Positions 43,486 through 51,301 of a DNA stretch of 64,000 nucleotides are shown one piece after another. The translations under genes were made by a program, and so were the position numbers. Position 1 is the stretch's first letter; each line of letters begins with the position of its first letter. The notes below the pieces were generated by a model that made no database searches, was not told the origin of the DNA, and worked only from the letters and a program-made list of their open reading frames with translations. This DNA is from PHAA01 sp964457945 (GTDB lineage Bacteria > Bacillota > Syntrophomonadia > Syntrophomonadales > Syntrophomonadaceae), in NCBI GenBank assembly GCA_964457945.1, contig CAYWFX010000003.1, positions 1 to 64,000 of the forward strand, written 5' to 3'.

Positions 43486-44670
43486 ATGGAATTTAAGTAT
43501 GCCAGAAGAATGGAGCATTTGCAGGCTTCGGAGATAAGGGAAATTCTGAAAGTAACGGAGAGACCAGAGATTATTTCGTTTGCAGGTGGTCTGCCTGCTC
43601 CAGAGCTTTTTCCGATTGAGGAAATAATAAGAGTCAATAGAATTGTACTCGAGGAGGAAGGCGCCAAGGCCCTGCAATACACTACCACTGAGGGTTATAC
43701 CCCGCTGCGGGAATGGATTGCGAGCAGAATGAATTCCAGACTGGGAACCTCCTTTGATTTTGAAAACATACTTTTAACCCATGGTTCCCAGCAGGCCTTA
43801 GACCTTTCCGGGAAGGTGTTTCTGGATGAGGGGGATGTTGTCTTATGTGAAAGCCCTACCTATCTAGCTGCAATAAGCGCGTTCCGGGCTTACGGCTGCG
43901 AGTTTGTAGAGGTGCCAACCGATAATGATGGTATGATCCCGGATGAACTGGAAAGGATTCTGGCAAGTACGGAAAGAGTGAAAATTATTTACGTAATCCC
44001 TGACTTTCAGAATCCAACCGGAAGGACCTGGAGCTTGGAAAGAAGAGAGCGGCTGGTGAAAGCAGCTATGAAACACCAGGTAGTGGTAATTGAGGATAAC
44101 CCCTATTGTGAACTCAGGTTTGAAGGTGAAGCTTTGCCGTCGGTAAAGTCCTTTGATCAGACGGGTTGTGTGCTTTGTTTGGGGACCTTTTCCAAAACAT
44201 TTTGTCCCGGCTACAGGATTGGGTGGGTTGCCGGAGATAAAAAGGCCATTGAAAAATATGTGCTGGTGAAACAGGGAGCAGATTTGCAGTGCAATACCAT
44301 TGCCCAGATGGAGATAGCCAAGTACCTGGAATTATATGATATAGATGAGCATATTGCCAAAATACGCGAGGTATACAGACGACGCCGGGATTTAACGGTT
44401 AAAATCATGGAGGAGGAGTTCCCGCCAGGAGTAACCTTTACCAGGCCTCAGGGTGGCTTGTTTGCCTGGGTTGAACTTCCGATGACTGTCAATGCCAGGG
44501 ATGTTTTGCTAAAAAGCCTGGAAAAAAACGTTGCCTTTGTTCCAGGTGGTTCATTCTTCCCTAATGGCGGCAAGGAAAACACTTTCAGGATTAACTTCTC
44601 CAACATGCCGGAAGATCGGATTGTAGAGGGGCTTAAATGCCTGGCCGAAGTTCTGCGTGAATTCGTATAA
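43486..44670 (+). CDS. PLP-dependent aminotransferase (2-aminoadipate type)
   Basis: 394 residues; ATG at 43486 with GGAGGTG upstream. Fold type I aminotransferase: ISFAGGLPAPELFP, LTHGSQQALDL, IPDFQNPTGRTW, the PLP-lysine loop FSKTFCPGYRIGW and a C-terminal FRINFSN arginine region. It resembles LysN/2-aminoadipate and related aminotransferases; precise substrate uncertain. Paralogous in its whole length to the catalytic part of the upstream MocR gene. Confidence 0.92.
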   Translation: MEFKYARRMEHLQASEIREILKVTERPEIISFAGGLPAPELFPIEEIIRVNRIVLEEEGAKALQYTTTEGYTPLREWIASRMNSRLGTSFDFENILLTHGSQQALDLSGKVFLDEGDVVLCESPTYLAAISAFRAYGCEFVEVPTDNDGMIPDELERILASTERVKIIYVIPDFQNPTGRTWSLERRERLVKAAMKHQVVVIEDNPYCELRFEGEALPSVKSFDQTGCVLCLGTFSKTFCPGYRIGWVAGDKKAIEKYVLVKQGADLQCNTIAQMEIAKYLELYDIDEHIAKIREVYRRRRDLTVKIMEEEFPPGVTFTRPQGGLFAWVELPMTVNARDVLLKSLEKNVAFVPGGSFFPNGGKENTFRINFSNMPEDRIVEGLKCLAEVLREFV

Positions 44671-44755
44671 ACTGAGTCAATATAGCATCCATCGTTTAAT
44701 AATCCATAGTATTATTTCACCACCATAGCGCAAAATATGGATGAGGTGAAGAATA

Positions 44756-44947
44756 ATGAAATGTAATGTCGGAAAAACCGAGCAGAAGATACGGATAGGA
44801 ATTGGAATTGTAATTATTGGGCTGGGTATCTATTTAGGAAGCTGGTGGGGACTAATCGGTATACTGCCAATTATCACAGGCTCCATCCGCTATTGCCCAG
44901 CAAGTGCCATTTTGGGAGTTTCAACCTGTAAAGTGGCCGATCATTGA
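44756..44947 (+). CDS. DUF2892 (YgaP-like) small membrane protein
   Basis: 63 residues: MKCNVGKTEQKIRIGIGIVI start, two transmembrane segments and a Cys near the end (RYCPASAILG). This matches DUF2892 proteins, often linked to rhodanese or sulfur metabolism. GGTGAAG precedes the ATG. Confidence 0.88.
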   Translation: MKCNVGKTEQKIRIGIGIVIIGLGIYLGSWWGLIGILPIITGSIRYCPASAILGVSTCKVADH

Positions 44948-44991
44948 TCAGGAATGCTGACCTTCCATGGGCAGATTACGGTTTCAGATTT

Positions 44992-45768
44992 TCACTCATC
45001 ATGTAAAGATGGTTCAAATTCTATCAGATGCTGACGGTAGCGCTGGGGAATAAACTGGGACTGGAGACGGGGATTGCGTCGCGAATCAATACTGATTTTA
45101 GTAAAATAGAGCTTCCAAAGCTCTTGGTAGCAATCTTCTTCAGGCATGGAGGATTCCAGCTTGTGGTCAAAATTAATTAGATACCACTGGCGTTGCGGGT
45201 AAAGCTTTTTTTCATGTATATTTTGCCCATCGTAAATGATGGCTAAACTTCTTTTTTGGTCGTGAATTATCCAGCGTTCATTCCCCAGGCGCTCCGCAAA
45301 ATGATCGGCGATAAGAGGTAGAATATCATGATCGGGAGACAAGCTGGAATATAAAAACTTGCCTTTGTCAGCAAAACGAAGCAGTCCTAAAAAACGATGA
45401 ACTTCCTTGGTAACCTGTCGGGCAATTTTATGTAAAGGATGGACCTGGGGATGGGAATGATAAAAATCTATTTTTGCTCCCATGTGAAATCCTAGACGGA
45501 GATAGTTCAGGATTATGTTTTCTTTGCCAGGGCAAGAGGAAAGAAAAGTATGATAAACCAATGCCAAAGAATCCGCTGATATTTTTTCCTCAATGGCTTT
45601 ATATACTCTGACAGCATGATCTGGATTGCTGGTCACCAGGCCGCTATTACTTATCAGGGAGGGCTGGTAATATTCCTGGGGGTAGATGCCGTCAGCTGCT
45701 TCCTGATAATAATTATGATAAATACAGGTTAAGAGGCCGTCGAAGGTGCCATCGTATAAATAATCCAC
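44992..45768 (-). CDS. TIGR03915 family DNA metabolism protein
   Basis: 258 residues matching the TIGR03915 family: start YDGTFDGLLTCIYHNYYQ, a LLRFADKGKFLYSSLSPDHDILPLIADHFAERL core and an end rich in basic residues (SRRNPRLQSQFIPQRYRQHL). The gene is always beside the TIGR03916 radical SAM gene, as here (33 bases apart). Together they are thought to act in DNA repair or modification; no reaction is known to me. Confidence 0.88.
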   Translation of the reverse strand: MDYLYDGTFDGLLTCIYHNYYQEAADGIYPQEYYQPSLISNSGLVTSNPDHAVRVYKAIEEKISADSLALVYHTFLSSCPGKENIILNYLRLGFHMGAKIDFYHSHPQVHPLHKIARQVTKEVHRFLGLLRFADKGKFLYSSLSPDHDILPLIADHFAERLGNERWIIHDQKRSLAIIYDGQNIHEKKLYPQRQWYLINFDHKLESSMPEEDCYQELWKLYFTKISIDSRRNPRLQSQFIPQRYRQHLIEFEPSLHDE

Positions 45769-45800
45769 AGATCTTCTCTCCTATTACCGGAATCAATTTT

Positions 45801-47027
45801 TTAGAACAAAGTTAATTGCATAGCCTGAGGTTTTGGCAGCATGATCTGGCGAATAGCTAATGGATCAAAGGGCTGGCTGCCAGCATAAACACCTTTGCAG
45901 GTAATGAAATACTGGGCTCGTTTGTAAGCAACGCCCAGTTTCTTTAATTGGTCGGCAGAAACTGCCGCCAGGCGCCGCTGGGTAAGGATGCGCCACGCTG
46001 ACTTGAGTCCGATACCTGGAACTCTAAGCAATTCTTCATAAGAAGCCCGGTTGATTTCCAGAGGAAAAATATCCGGGTGGCGAAGTGCCCATGACATTTT
46101 GGGGTCTATATCTGTCTCCAGATGGGCATGGGCTGAGTCGACAATCTCTTCAACTTTAAAATGGTAGTAACGCAGCAGCCAATCCGACTGGTAAAGGCGA
46201 TGCTCCCGCAAAAGAGGTGGTGCAGTAGCCAGAGCTGGTAGATTAGAGTCTTGATTGACAGGAACATAGGCCGAAAAATAAACGCGTTTCAGGCCGAATG
46301 TCTGGTATAGTGCCTGCGTAGTTTGCAAGATAGTCAGGTCGCTATCCTGGCTAGCACCGATAATCATCTGGGTTGATTGACCTGCGGGTACAAATTTAGG
46401 GGTATGACGAAGTCGTTTGCGGTCCTCCTTATGGACCTGGATTTGATCCCGAACTTGCTTCATGGGATTATAAAGCATGGAGAGAGTTTTTTGAGGTGCC
46501 AGGAGGCGTAAGCTCTGTTCACTGGGCTGTTCTATATTGACACTCATCCGATCGGCCAGTAGTCCGGCTTGCTGAACCAGGCAGGGGTCGGCACCGGGGA
46601 TAATTTTCACATGGATATAACCATGAAATTCATACTCCGTACGGAGCATAGTCAGTACCTGGATAATCTTTTCCATAGTATGGTGTGGTGATACTTCTAC
46701 TGCTGCACTAAGAAATAAGCCTTCAATATAATTGCGTCGGTAGAACTGGATAGTCAGGTCGGCAATTTCCTGGGCGGTAAAACTGGCCCGGGGTATATCA
46801 TTAGAGCGCCGATTAACACAGTAGCGACAATCGTAAATACAATCATTGCTTAAAAGTACCTTTAATAAAGAGATACAGCGCCCATCGTCGGACCAAGAGT
46901 GGCAGATACCGTAAGATTTGGTATTTCCTATTCCGCCCTCATTTTTCCGGGACACTCCGCTGGAAGCGCAAGAAACATCGTATTTAGCAGCTCCGGTTAA
47001 AATAGCCAGCTTGGACATAGTATTCAT
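45801..47027 (-). CDS. putative DNA modification/repair radical SAM protein (TIGR03916)
   Basis: 408 residues; ATG at 47025-47027 with GAGGTGA upstream. The N-terminal part has LTGAAKYDVSCASSG and the radical SAM cluster CIYDCRYC (CX3CX2C), with QSTQMIIGASQDSD and VYFSAYVPV segments. The C-terminal part has a helix-hairpin-helix DNA-binding motif (LLRVPGIGLKSAWRIL). The promoter has a LexA-type box over its -35 region, which fits a DNA-damage role. Operon with the TIGR03915 gene. Confidence 0.9.
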   Translation of the reverse strand: MNTMSKLAILTGAAKYDVSCASSGVSRKNEGGIGNTKSYGICHSWSDDGRCISLLKVLLSNDCIYDCRYCVNRRSNDIPRASFTAQEIADLTIQFYRRNYIEGLFLSAAVEVSPHHTMEKIIQVLTMLRTEYEFHGYIHVKIIPGADPCLVQQAGLLADRMSVNIEQPSEQSLRLLAPQKTLSMLYNPMKQVRDQIQVHKEDRKRLRHTPKFVPAGQSTQMIIGASQDSDLTILQTTQALYQTFGLKRVYFSAYVPVNQDSNLPALATAPPLLREHRLYQSDWLLRYYHFKVEEIVDSAHAHLETDIDPKMSWALRHPDIFPLEINRASYEELLRVPGIGLKSAWRILTQRRLAAVSADQLKKLGVAYKRAQYFITCKGVYAGSQPFDPLAIRQIMLPKPQAMQLTLF

Positions 47028-47145
47028 GTAACTCACCTCAAAAGATATTTCTAAGTTTAGCCATATATCTGGACAAAAAATATGGCCCAAGAAGAACTAA
47101 ATGGAAAGAGCTTTCCTGCAATAATTTATTCTTGATGATGGTTAC

Positions 47146-47184
47146 AGTATACACCTATAAACTTTTTGTTGCAAACATATGTTC
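47146..47184 (-). promoter_or_regulatory. promoter with LexA-type (SOS) box
   Basis: Minus strand: TTGCAA (47169-47174), 17-base spacer, TATACT (47146-47151). The core AACATATGTT at 47174-47183, as in the Bacillus SOS box CGAAC-n4-GTTCG, abuts the -35 element; the outer left base differs by one. It drives the TIGR03916/TIGR03915 pair. Confidence 0.7.
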
Positions 47185-47228
47185 TGTGTAAAAAGCGCCT
47201 CTCCCTGATGGTTTGAATAATATCCGGG

Positions 47229-48158
47229 GCATGTGGGGGCATGTGGGGGGGCATGGGGACGGTTCTTTTGCCTCACTGCCATCTTAAATGCCATTTTATG
47301 GTACAATTATGATATAGGAAGGTAGTTATTGTGACAAGGCAGGCGCGCAAATTAAGCAATACAGGAATCTATCACATTATTATGCGAGGCAATGAGCGGA
47401 AAAATGTCTTTGAGGACAGCGATGACAAACAGCGATTCTTGGATGGTATTAAGACAAAGAGAGAGGAATCAAGTTTTTTGTTATACGCTTACTGCTTAAT
47501 GGATAACCATGTGCATTTATTGTTAAATACAAACCATGCAGATTTAGCAGAAATAATGAAGAGCATAGCAGTGCGTTATGCTTCTTTCTATAACTGGAAA
47601 TACAATCGAGTAGGCCATGTTTTTCAAGACCGCTTTAAAAGTGAACCTATTGAAGATGATCGGTATTTGCTAGCTGTCGTCCGTTATATCCATAACAATC
47701 CTATTAAAGCAGGAATGGTTGGCAAACTTGCTGACTACGAATGGAGTAGTTTTCCGAAATATATTCAGATGGTGGGTACAACTTGGTTAGACGTAACATT
47801 TGTCTTAGGATTATTCGCTGACAACCAAATGATAGCGGTCAATGAATTCAAGAAATTTTCAATGGAATCGGACAATACACCTTTCCCTGATAGCGAGGAT
47901 GAGAAGCCAATACGCACTTTAGAGGAAGGTAGAGCCTATCTTGAGGAATATTTAGTGAACAATGCAATCGTAAAGGAAATTGGGCAGCTTAAGGAAAACA
48001 AACAGATCAGAAGCGAGGTTATCCATCATCTTCGCGCCAAAACAAGCCTATCCCAGCGAACCATCGCGAGACTCCTTGGAATCAACAAAAATACGGTTGA
48101 GCGCAACAAATAGGTGCAGGCAAAAGAACCGTCCCCATGCCCCTACCATGCCCCCTAA
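47229..48158 (+). mobile_element. RAYT/REP element with flanking inverted repeats
   Basis: The transposase gene is enclosed by a perfect 26-bp inverted repeat: 47248-47273 (starting GGGGCATGGGGACGGTTC) and 48118-48143 (ending GAACCGTCCCCATGCCCC). Left of it the GGGGCATGTG unit occurs twice more; right of it ACCATGCCCCCTAAC mirrors it imperfectly. This is the layout of a REP-bounded RAYT unit. No target-site duplication was identified. Confidence 0.75.
47331..48113 (+). CDS. REP-associated tyrosine transposase (RAYT)
   Basis: 260 residues from a GTG start. The Y1/HUH nuclease is visible: GIYHIIMRGNERKNVF, the metal-binding HUH motif in DNHVHLLLN, and the RYIHNNPIKAGMV segment downstream of the catalytic Tyr region. 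The C-terminus carries an added helix-turn-helix (SLSQRTIARLLGINKNTVERN). RAYTs are single-copy relatives of IS200/IS605 transposases that process REP palindromes. All motifs are intact, so it may be active. Confidence 0.93.
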   Translation: MTRQARKLSNTGIYHIIMRGNERKNVFEDSDDKQRFLDGIKTKREESSFLLYAYCLMDNHVHLLLNTNHADLAEIMKSIAVRYASFYNWKYNRVGHVFQDRFKSEPIEDDRYLLAVVRYIHNNPIKAGMVGKLADYEWSSFPKYIQMVGTTWLDVTFVLGLFADNQMIAVNEFKKFSMESDNTPFPDSEDEKPIRTLEEGRAYLEEYLVNNAIVKEIGQLKENKQIRSEVIHHLRAKTSLSQRTIARLLGINKNTVERNK

Positions 48159-48160
48159 CA

Positions 48161-48190
48161 ACATATGCAAAAGACTCTTTGCATATGTTT
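48161..48190 (+). terminator. hairpin between RAYT and GNAT genes
   Basis: ACATATGCAAA pairs with TTTGCATATGT around AGACTC, followed by TTAAAAAC. Stable stem; weak T-run. Confidence 0.5.
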
Positions 48191-48219
48191 AAAAACATAA
48201 TTTAAGGAGGAGATTGATT

Positions 48220-48714
48220 ATGAATCTTAAATTTGAAGAAATGACAGCGGATTATAGAAAAGAAGTAATTGATATCTTTAATTATTATGTGGAAAATAGT
48301 TTGGCTGCTTATCCTGAAACAAAACTACCCTATGAGTTTTATGACAAGTACCTGGAAATGACATCAAATTATCCTGCATTTGTAATTAAGGATGATGATT
48401 CTGTTAAAGTCGTAGGTTTTTGCTTTTTGCGAGCCTATAATCCCTTTCCTGTATTCCATGAAGCAGCAGAAATAGCCTATTTTATAGAGAAAGATGAAGT
48501 CGGAAAAGGAATAGGTGAAAAAGCATTAGCTAGGCTTGAAGAAGATGCAAAAAGGATTGGTATAAAAACATTACTAGCAAGCATTAGTTCTGAAAATGCT
48601 CGGAGCCTTAAGTTTCATCAAAATAATTGTTTTAAGGAGTGTGGAAGATTCTCCAGAGTAGGAAAGAAGATGGGAAGGCACTTTGATATTATATGGATGC
48701 AAAAAGATATATAA
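48220..48714 (+). CDS. GNAT family N-acetyltransferase
   Basis: 164 residues; ATG at 48220 with AAGGAGGAG upstream. The GNAT fold is clear, with the acetyl-CoA loop AYFIEKDEVGKGIGEKALARL and the C-terminal NARSLKFHQNNCFKECGRF segment. It resembles phosphinothricin acetyltransferase-like proteins; the real substrate is not known. Confidence 0.9.
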   Translation: MNLKFEEMTADYRKEVIDIFNYYVENSLAAYPETKLPYEFYDKYLEMTSNYPAFVIKDDDSVKVVGFCFLRAYNPFPVFHEAAEIAYFIEKDEVGKGIGEKALARLEEDAKRIGIKTLLASISSENARSLKFHQNNCFKECGRFSRVGKKMGRHFDIIWMQKDI

Positions 48715-48745
48715 GTTATTCGCAACTTGGTCACGAATATCCGTA

Positions 48746-48779
48746 AAAATAGCGCCAGCCATTTGGCCTGACTGGCGCT
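48746..48779 (-). terminator. Rho-independent terminator of gerW operon
   Basis: AGCGCCAG (48751-48758) and CTGGCGCT (48772-48779); on the minus strand followed by ATTTTT. Confidence 0.85.
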
Positions 48780-48807
48780 AGGTGAAACTAAGAGTAAAAG
48801 CTAAGGG

Positions 48808-49161
48808 TTAGCAGCAGCAGTGATCGCTGTCCTTGCATATTTTAGCCATTACTTCCGGGACTAATTCCACTAATTTAGCCAATCCCCCCTTTTGAGTGAG
48901 TGAATAGACCTGTACCCCGTTTTCATCGACAATAAGCAGAGCAGTGGGGGATACATTCAAGCCGGCCCCGCCTCCCTCGCCTTTGCCAACTCCCTGTTGC
49001 GGTGCATTGCCCTCCCCTCCGCCTGCTCCAAAGCCTACCCGGACGGAAATTAAAGGAATGATCGTCTTGCCATTACTCACGATAGGTTCTCCGACGACTG
49101 TCTTGGCCTGGACCATGTTTTCCAGATGAGAAACGATTGCTTCAATATTTTCTTTAAGCAT
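48808..49161 (-). CDS. gerW: GerW family sporulation protein (YtfJ)
   Basis: 117 residues. The YtfJ/GerW pattern is VVGEPIVSNGKTIIPLISVRVGFGAGGGEG, a Gly-rich middle and LLIVDENGVQVYSL. Members are needed for proper germination and spore coat or cortex functions in Bacillus. The C-terminus ends in a CKDSDHCCC cysteine cluster. AAGGAGG lies 9 bases before the ATG, inside the end of the DUF2953 gene that overlaps it by 8 bases. Confidence 0.9.
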   Translation of the reverse strand: MLKENIEAIVSHLENMVQAKTVVGEPIVSNGKTIIPLISVRVGFGAGGGEGNAPQQGVGKGEGGGAGLNVSPTALLIVDENGVQVYSLTQKGGLAKLVELVPEVMAKICKDSDHCCC

Positions 49162-49822
49162 ACTTAACAGCCTCCTTTTGTTTTCTTTTTAATTTTATCT
49201 TCGGCCACCAAATGGCTCTGACCGGCTTCTTAAATAAGAATACTAATCCTATTGCCAGAATCTGAAGGGGAACAAACCATCCCTTAAAACTTCCTCTAAC
49301 ATCAACCACCTCCCTTGTAAAATCAGGGTTTAGGTCTATAGAGTTCTTCCCTCTATTAAAGGCCGCTATCAAACCCACCGTAATCCCAGTCAAGGATGGA
49401 TCATCAAAGCCATACATGCCGGAAAGGTTCAGTCTCATATGCAGTGCCCTTACAAACTTATGAAGCACATCCTTCATTGCCGTAAAAAGTTGTAGGTTTA
49501 TGAAAGATGATAGGTTGTTAATTGAATCGCCCCGCTTTTTTTCAAGGGACTTTTCACTCTTGAGGGTCTTTTCGCTCTTGACAGCCTCTCCTTCCCTTTT
49601 AGGGTCCACTTTTTTCAACCCTAATAGGCTCAATGTCCAGTGAAATCTTCCTTCACTACGGATAATTTCCAAGCTTACCACTCGCCAGGCCCAACGTACT
49701 CGCCCCTGAAGGCTCAAACTCTCCTTATACTCCCCCAACAAGTCAAAGTGAATCGGAACCAGTAATACTAGTCCTAACAGGAAGGCAAGAGTGATAAGAA
49801 TATAGACTAGAACTGCACTCAC
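49154..49822 (-). CDS. DUF2953 membrane protein
   Basis: 222 residues when started at GTG 49820-49822, which follows AAAGGAGG by 6 bases and overlaps the anti-sigma stop as GTGA. The long frame reaching 50005 has no ribosome site at its start and lies mostly inside the anti-sigma gene. One N-terminal membrane helix (LVYILITLAFLLGLVLLVPI), then the DUF2953 domain (MRLNLSGMYGFDDPSLTGITVGLIAAF). The family is linked to sporulation loci and precedes gerW in many Firmicutes. Confidence 0.85.
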   Translation of the reverse strand: MSAVLVYILITLAFLLGLVLLVPIHFDLLGEYKESLSLQGRVRWAWRVVSLEIIRSEGRFHWTLSLLGLKKVDPKREGEAVKSEKTLKSEKSLEKKRGDSINNLSSFINLQLFTAMKDVLHKFVRALHMRLNLSGMYGFDDPSLTGITVGLIAAFNRGKNSIDLNPDFTREVVDVRGSFKGWFVPLQILAIGLVFLFKKPVRAIWWPKIKLKRKQKEAVKYA

Positions 49823-50265
49823 TGACTTCCTCCTTTCTGATTCCGGGGCGGCAAGACAAACCGCCGAGCTAGTGCGATGGTACCCGACATTAACCTGGGA
49901 ATTTGACGACCGGTAACCCTGCTCACCGTGGCAAGGAGACCTAGCCCAGGTAAATAACTGGCTCCCAGAATGGCTGGTTGCCAGGCTAATTTCTGGATAT
50001 CCCAATAACTAGTTTCAGAATTGTTGTTATCCTTATCCTGCCTGCTACGCATGGCCTGGTGAATAACCTGCTGGCGAAGGTAAGGCATTTCTGCTGGAAG
50101 TTCCATTTCATTAATTGGGGCTAACTTCAGCCACAGGAGCTGTAAGCGCGCCATTTCCTGGCGGCACGAACGGCATTGCCCTAGGTGCACCTCCATTGTT
50201 TTTCGGTCCTGGACATCCATTTCCTCATCCAAGTACATTTGCAGACTTTCCTGATTGCACTGCAC
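49819..50265 (-). CDS. zinc-finger anti-sigma factor
   Basis: 148 residues from a GTG at 50263-50265, with GGGAGGG eight bases upstream; this site lies in the 3' end of the sigma gene. The zf-HC2 motif (VHLGQCRSCRQEM with an earlier Cys) is the zinc-binding anti-sigma domain. The C-terminal half has weak hydrophobic segments near residues 105-130 and may be membrane associated. Four-base overlap with the next gene. Confidence 0.88.
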   Translation of the reverse strand: MQCNQESLQMYLDEEMDVQDRKTMEVHLGQCRSCRQEMARLQLLWLKLAPINEMELPAEMPYLRQQVIHQAMRSRQDKDNNNSETSYWDIQKLAWQPAILGASYLPGLGLLATVSRVTGRQIPRLMSGTIALARRFVLPPRNQKGGSQ

Positions 50266-50269
50266 CGAT

Positions 50270-50845
50270 CTATCCCTCCCAAGCATAGTATGCTGATAAT
50301 TCTTCGCGCAGAGCGGCACGAGCACGGAACAAATGAGTCTTGACCGTGCCCAGCGGCACTCCGGTTTCGTCGGCTATTTCCTTGTAGCTCATCCCCTCCT
50401 GATGACGAAGGACGATCAATAACCTGTATACCTGAGGCAACCTGCTTATAGCCTCCTGAAGAAAACAGCCGATTTCCTGCCACTCGATTTCTTGAACAGG
50501 ATTATCCCGGGAAGCTACAGTATCGGCCAGGGTAAGATCGCCATCCGCTAAAGGCTGATCCAAAAACAGTGGAGAGGATGTTCGACTTTGCAGGAAATTT
50601 ACACAGGTATTAACTACAACCTGGCGCAGCCAGGGTTTAAAAGGACGGTTTAATTGATAAGTATCCAGACCCTTAAAAACCCTGATGAAGGTTTCCTGGG
50701 TTAAATCCAGTGCGTCCTCGCGATGGCCAATGAAACTATGGCAAAGACGGTATATATAACGCTCATAGCGGCGCATTAGATCCTGGTATGCTTGTTCCTG
50801 CATATCCCGGCACTTGAGTACCAGCTGGCGATCATCCTCAGCCAA
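50270..50845 (-). CDS. ECF-type RNA polymerase sigma factor
   Basis: About 191 residues from a TTG at 50843-50845 that follows GAGAGGGG; a GTG at 50869 is an alternative without a ribosome site. Region 2 is EDALDLTQETFIRVFKGLDTY and region 4 MSYKEIADETGVPLGTVKTHLFRARAAL, the SigW/RpoE-like pattern. The anti-sigma gene starts 4 bases after its stop. Sharing an operon with gerW suggests a link to envelope stress or sporulation. Confidence 0.92.
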   Translation of the reverse strand: MAEDDRQLVLKCRDMQEQAYQDLMRRYERYIYRLCHSFIGHREDALDLTQETFIRVFKGLDTYQLNRPFKPWLRQVVVNTCVNFLQSRTSSPLFLDQPLADGDLTLADTVASRDNPVQEIEWQEIGCFLQEAISRLPQVYRLLIVLRHQEGMSYKEIADETGVPLGTVKTHLFRARAALREELSAYYAWEG

Positions 50846-51059
50846 CGGTCCCACCCCTCTCTCTATCACTACTCTATACAGGATTTTTATATAAAAGTTT
50901 CAAATTCATAAAATATTTTTCAAAATAAATAAGGATTAAAGTCAAGCTCAAAACCACCTTCGTCATAAATAATATAATGCTTATTTCGATTTGCTTCATT
51001 ATAATTATTATGAAGCATTCTATTTTGAGGTTAACCATTCTTGACCCGAATATACTTCA

Positions 51060-51171
51060 AAATGACCTTCCCTGTGAAATGTCGATAAAGCAGTTGGCGA
51101 GATAACTGGAATGCGTTAGACTTGGTATTATTGCTATAAAATCTAATATACAGGAAACAAGGGTGTTTATA
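51060..51171 (+). repeat. diverged direct repeat of the sodA upstream region
   Basis: Shared blocks with 52577-52692 in the same order include AATGAnCTTCCnTGTnAAATGT, AAAGCAGTTGnCGAGA, nTAGACTT, ATAAAAT and GGTGTTTATAATGGCTCAT. Order and spacing are kept, so this is a duplication and not chance. Confidence 0.8.
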
Positions 51172-51243
51172 ATGGCTCATACTCTGATGTATTTATCAAA
51201 TGACGGTGATGAACTGGAACTACTTCTGATGAAGAGACAGTAA
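51172..51243 (+). pseudogene. 5' remnant of a sodA-like gene
   Basis: ATG at 51172 opens a 23-codon frame MAHTLMYLSNDGDELELLLM ending in TAA at 51241. It aligns with the sodA start MAHNLPDLPYAYDALEPFYD, in frame for about 15 codons and then shifted by a one-base loss. The rest of the gene is absent; the chemoreceptor gene begins 58 bases on. It may still be translated as a short leader peptide. Confidence 0.65.
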
Positions 51244-51301
51244 AACAGGTATTTTGGAGGTTCTTAATGACCCCTACAGCAATTTGGAAGGAGAAATAAT
51301 T

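Larger units (their letters stand above)
50846..51301. other. intergenic region with decayed sodA promoter copy
   Basis: Divergent spacer between the sigma operon and the chemoreceptor gene. From about 51060 to 51171 it is a diverged copy of 52577-52692, the region upstream of sodA, and then runs into the sodA remnant at 51172-51243. Confidence 0.7.

Noticed and set aside
49823..50005. N-terminal extension of the DUF2953 gene
   Set aside because: It is out-of-frame reading of the anti-sigma gene; a GTG with AAAGGAGG at 49822 explains the real start.
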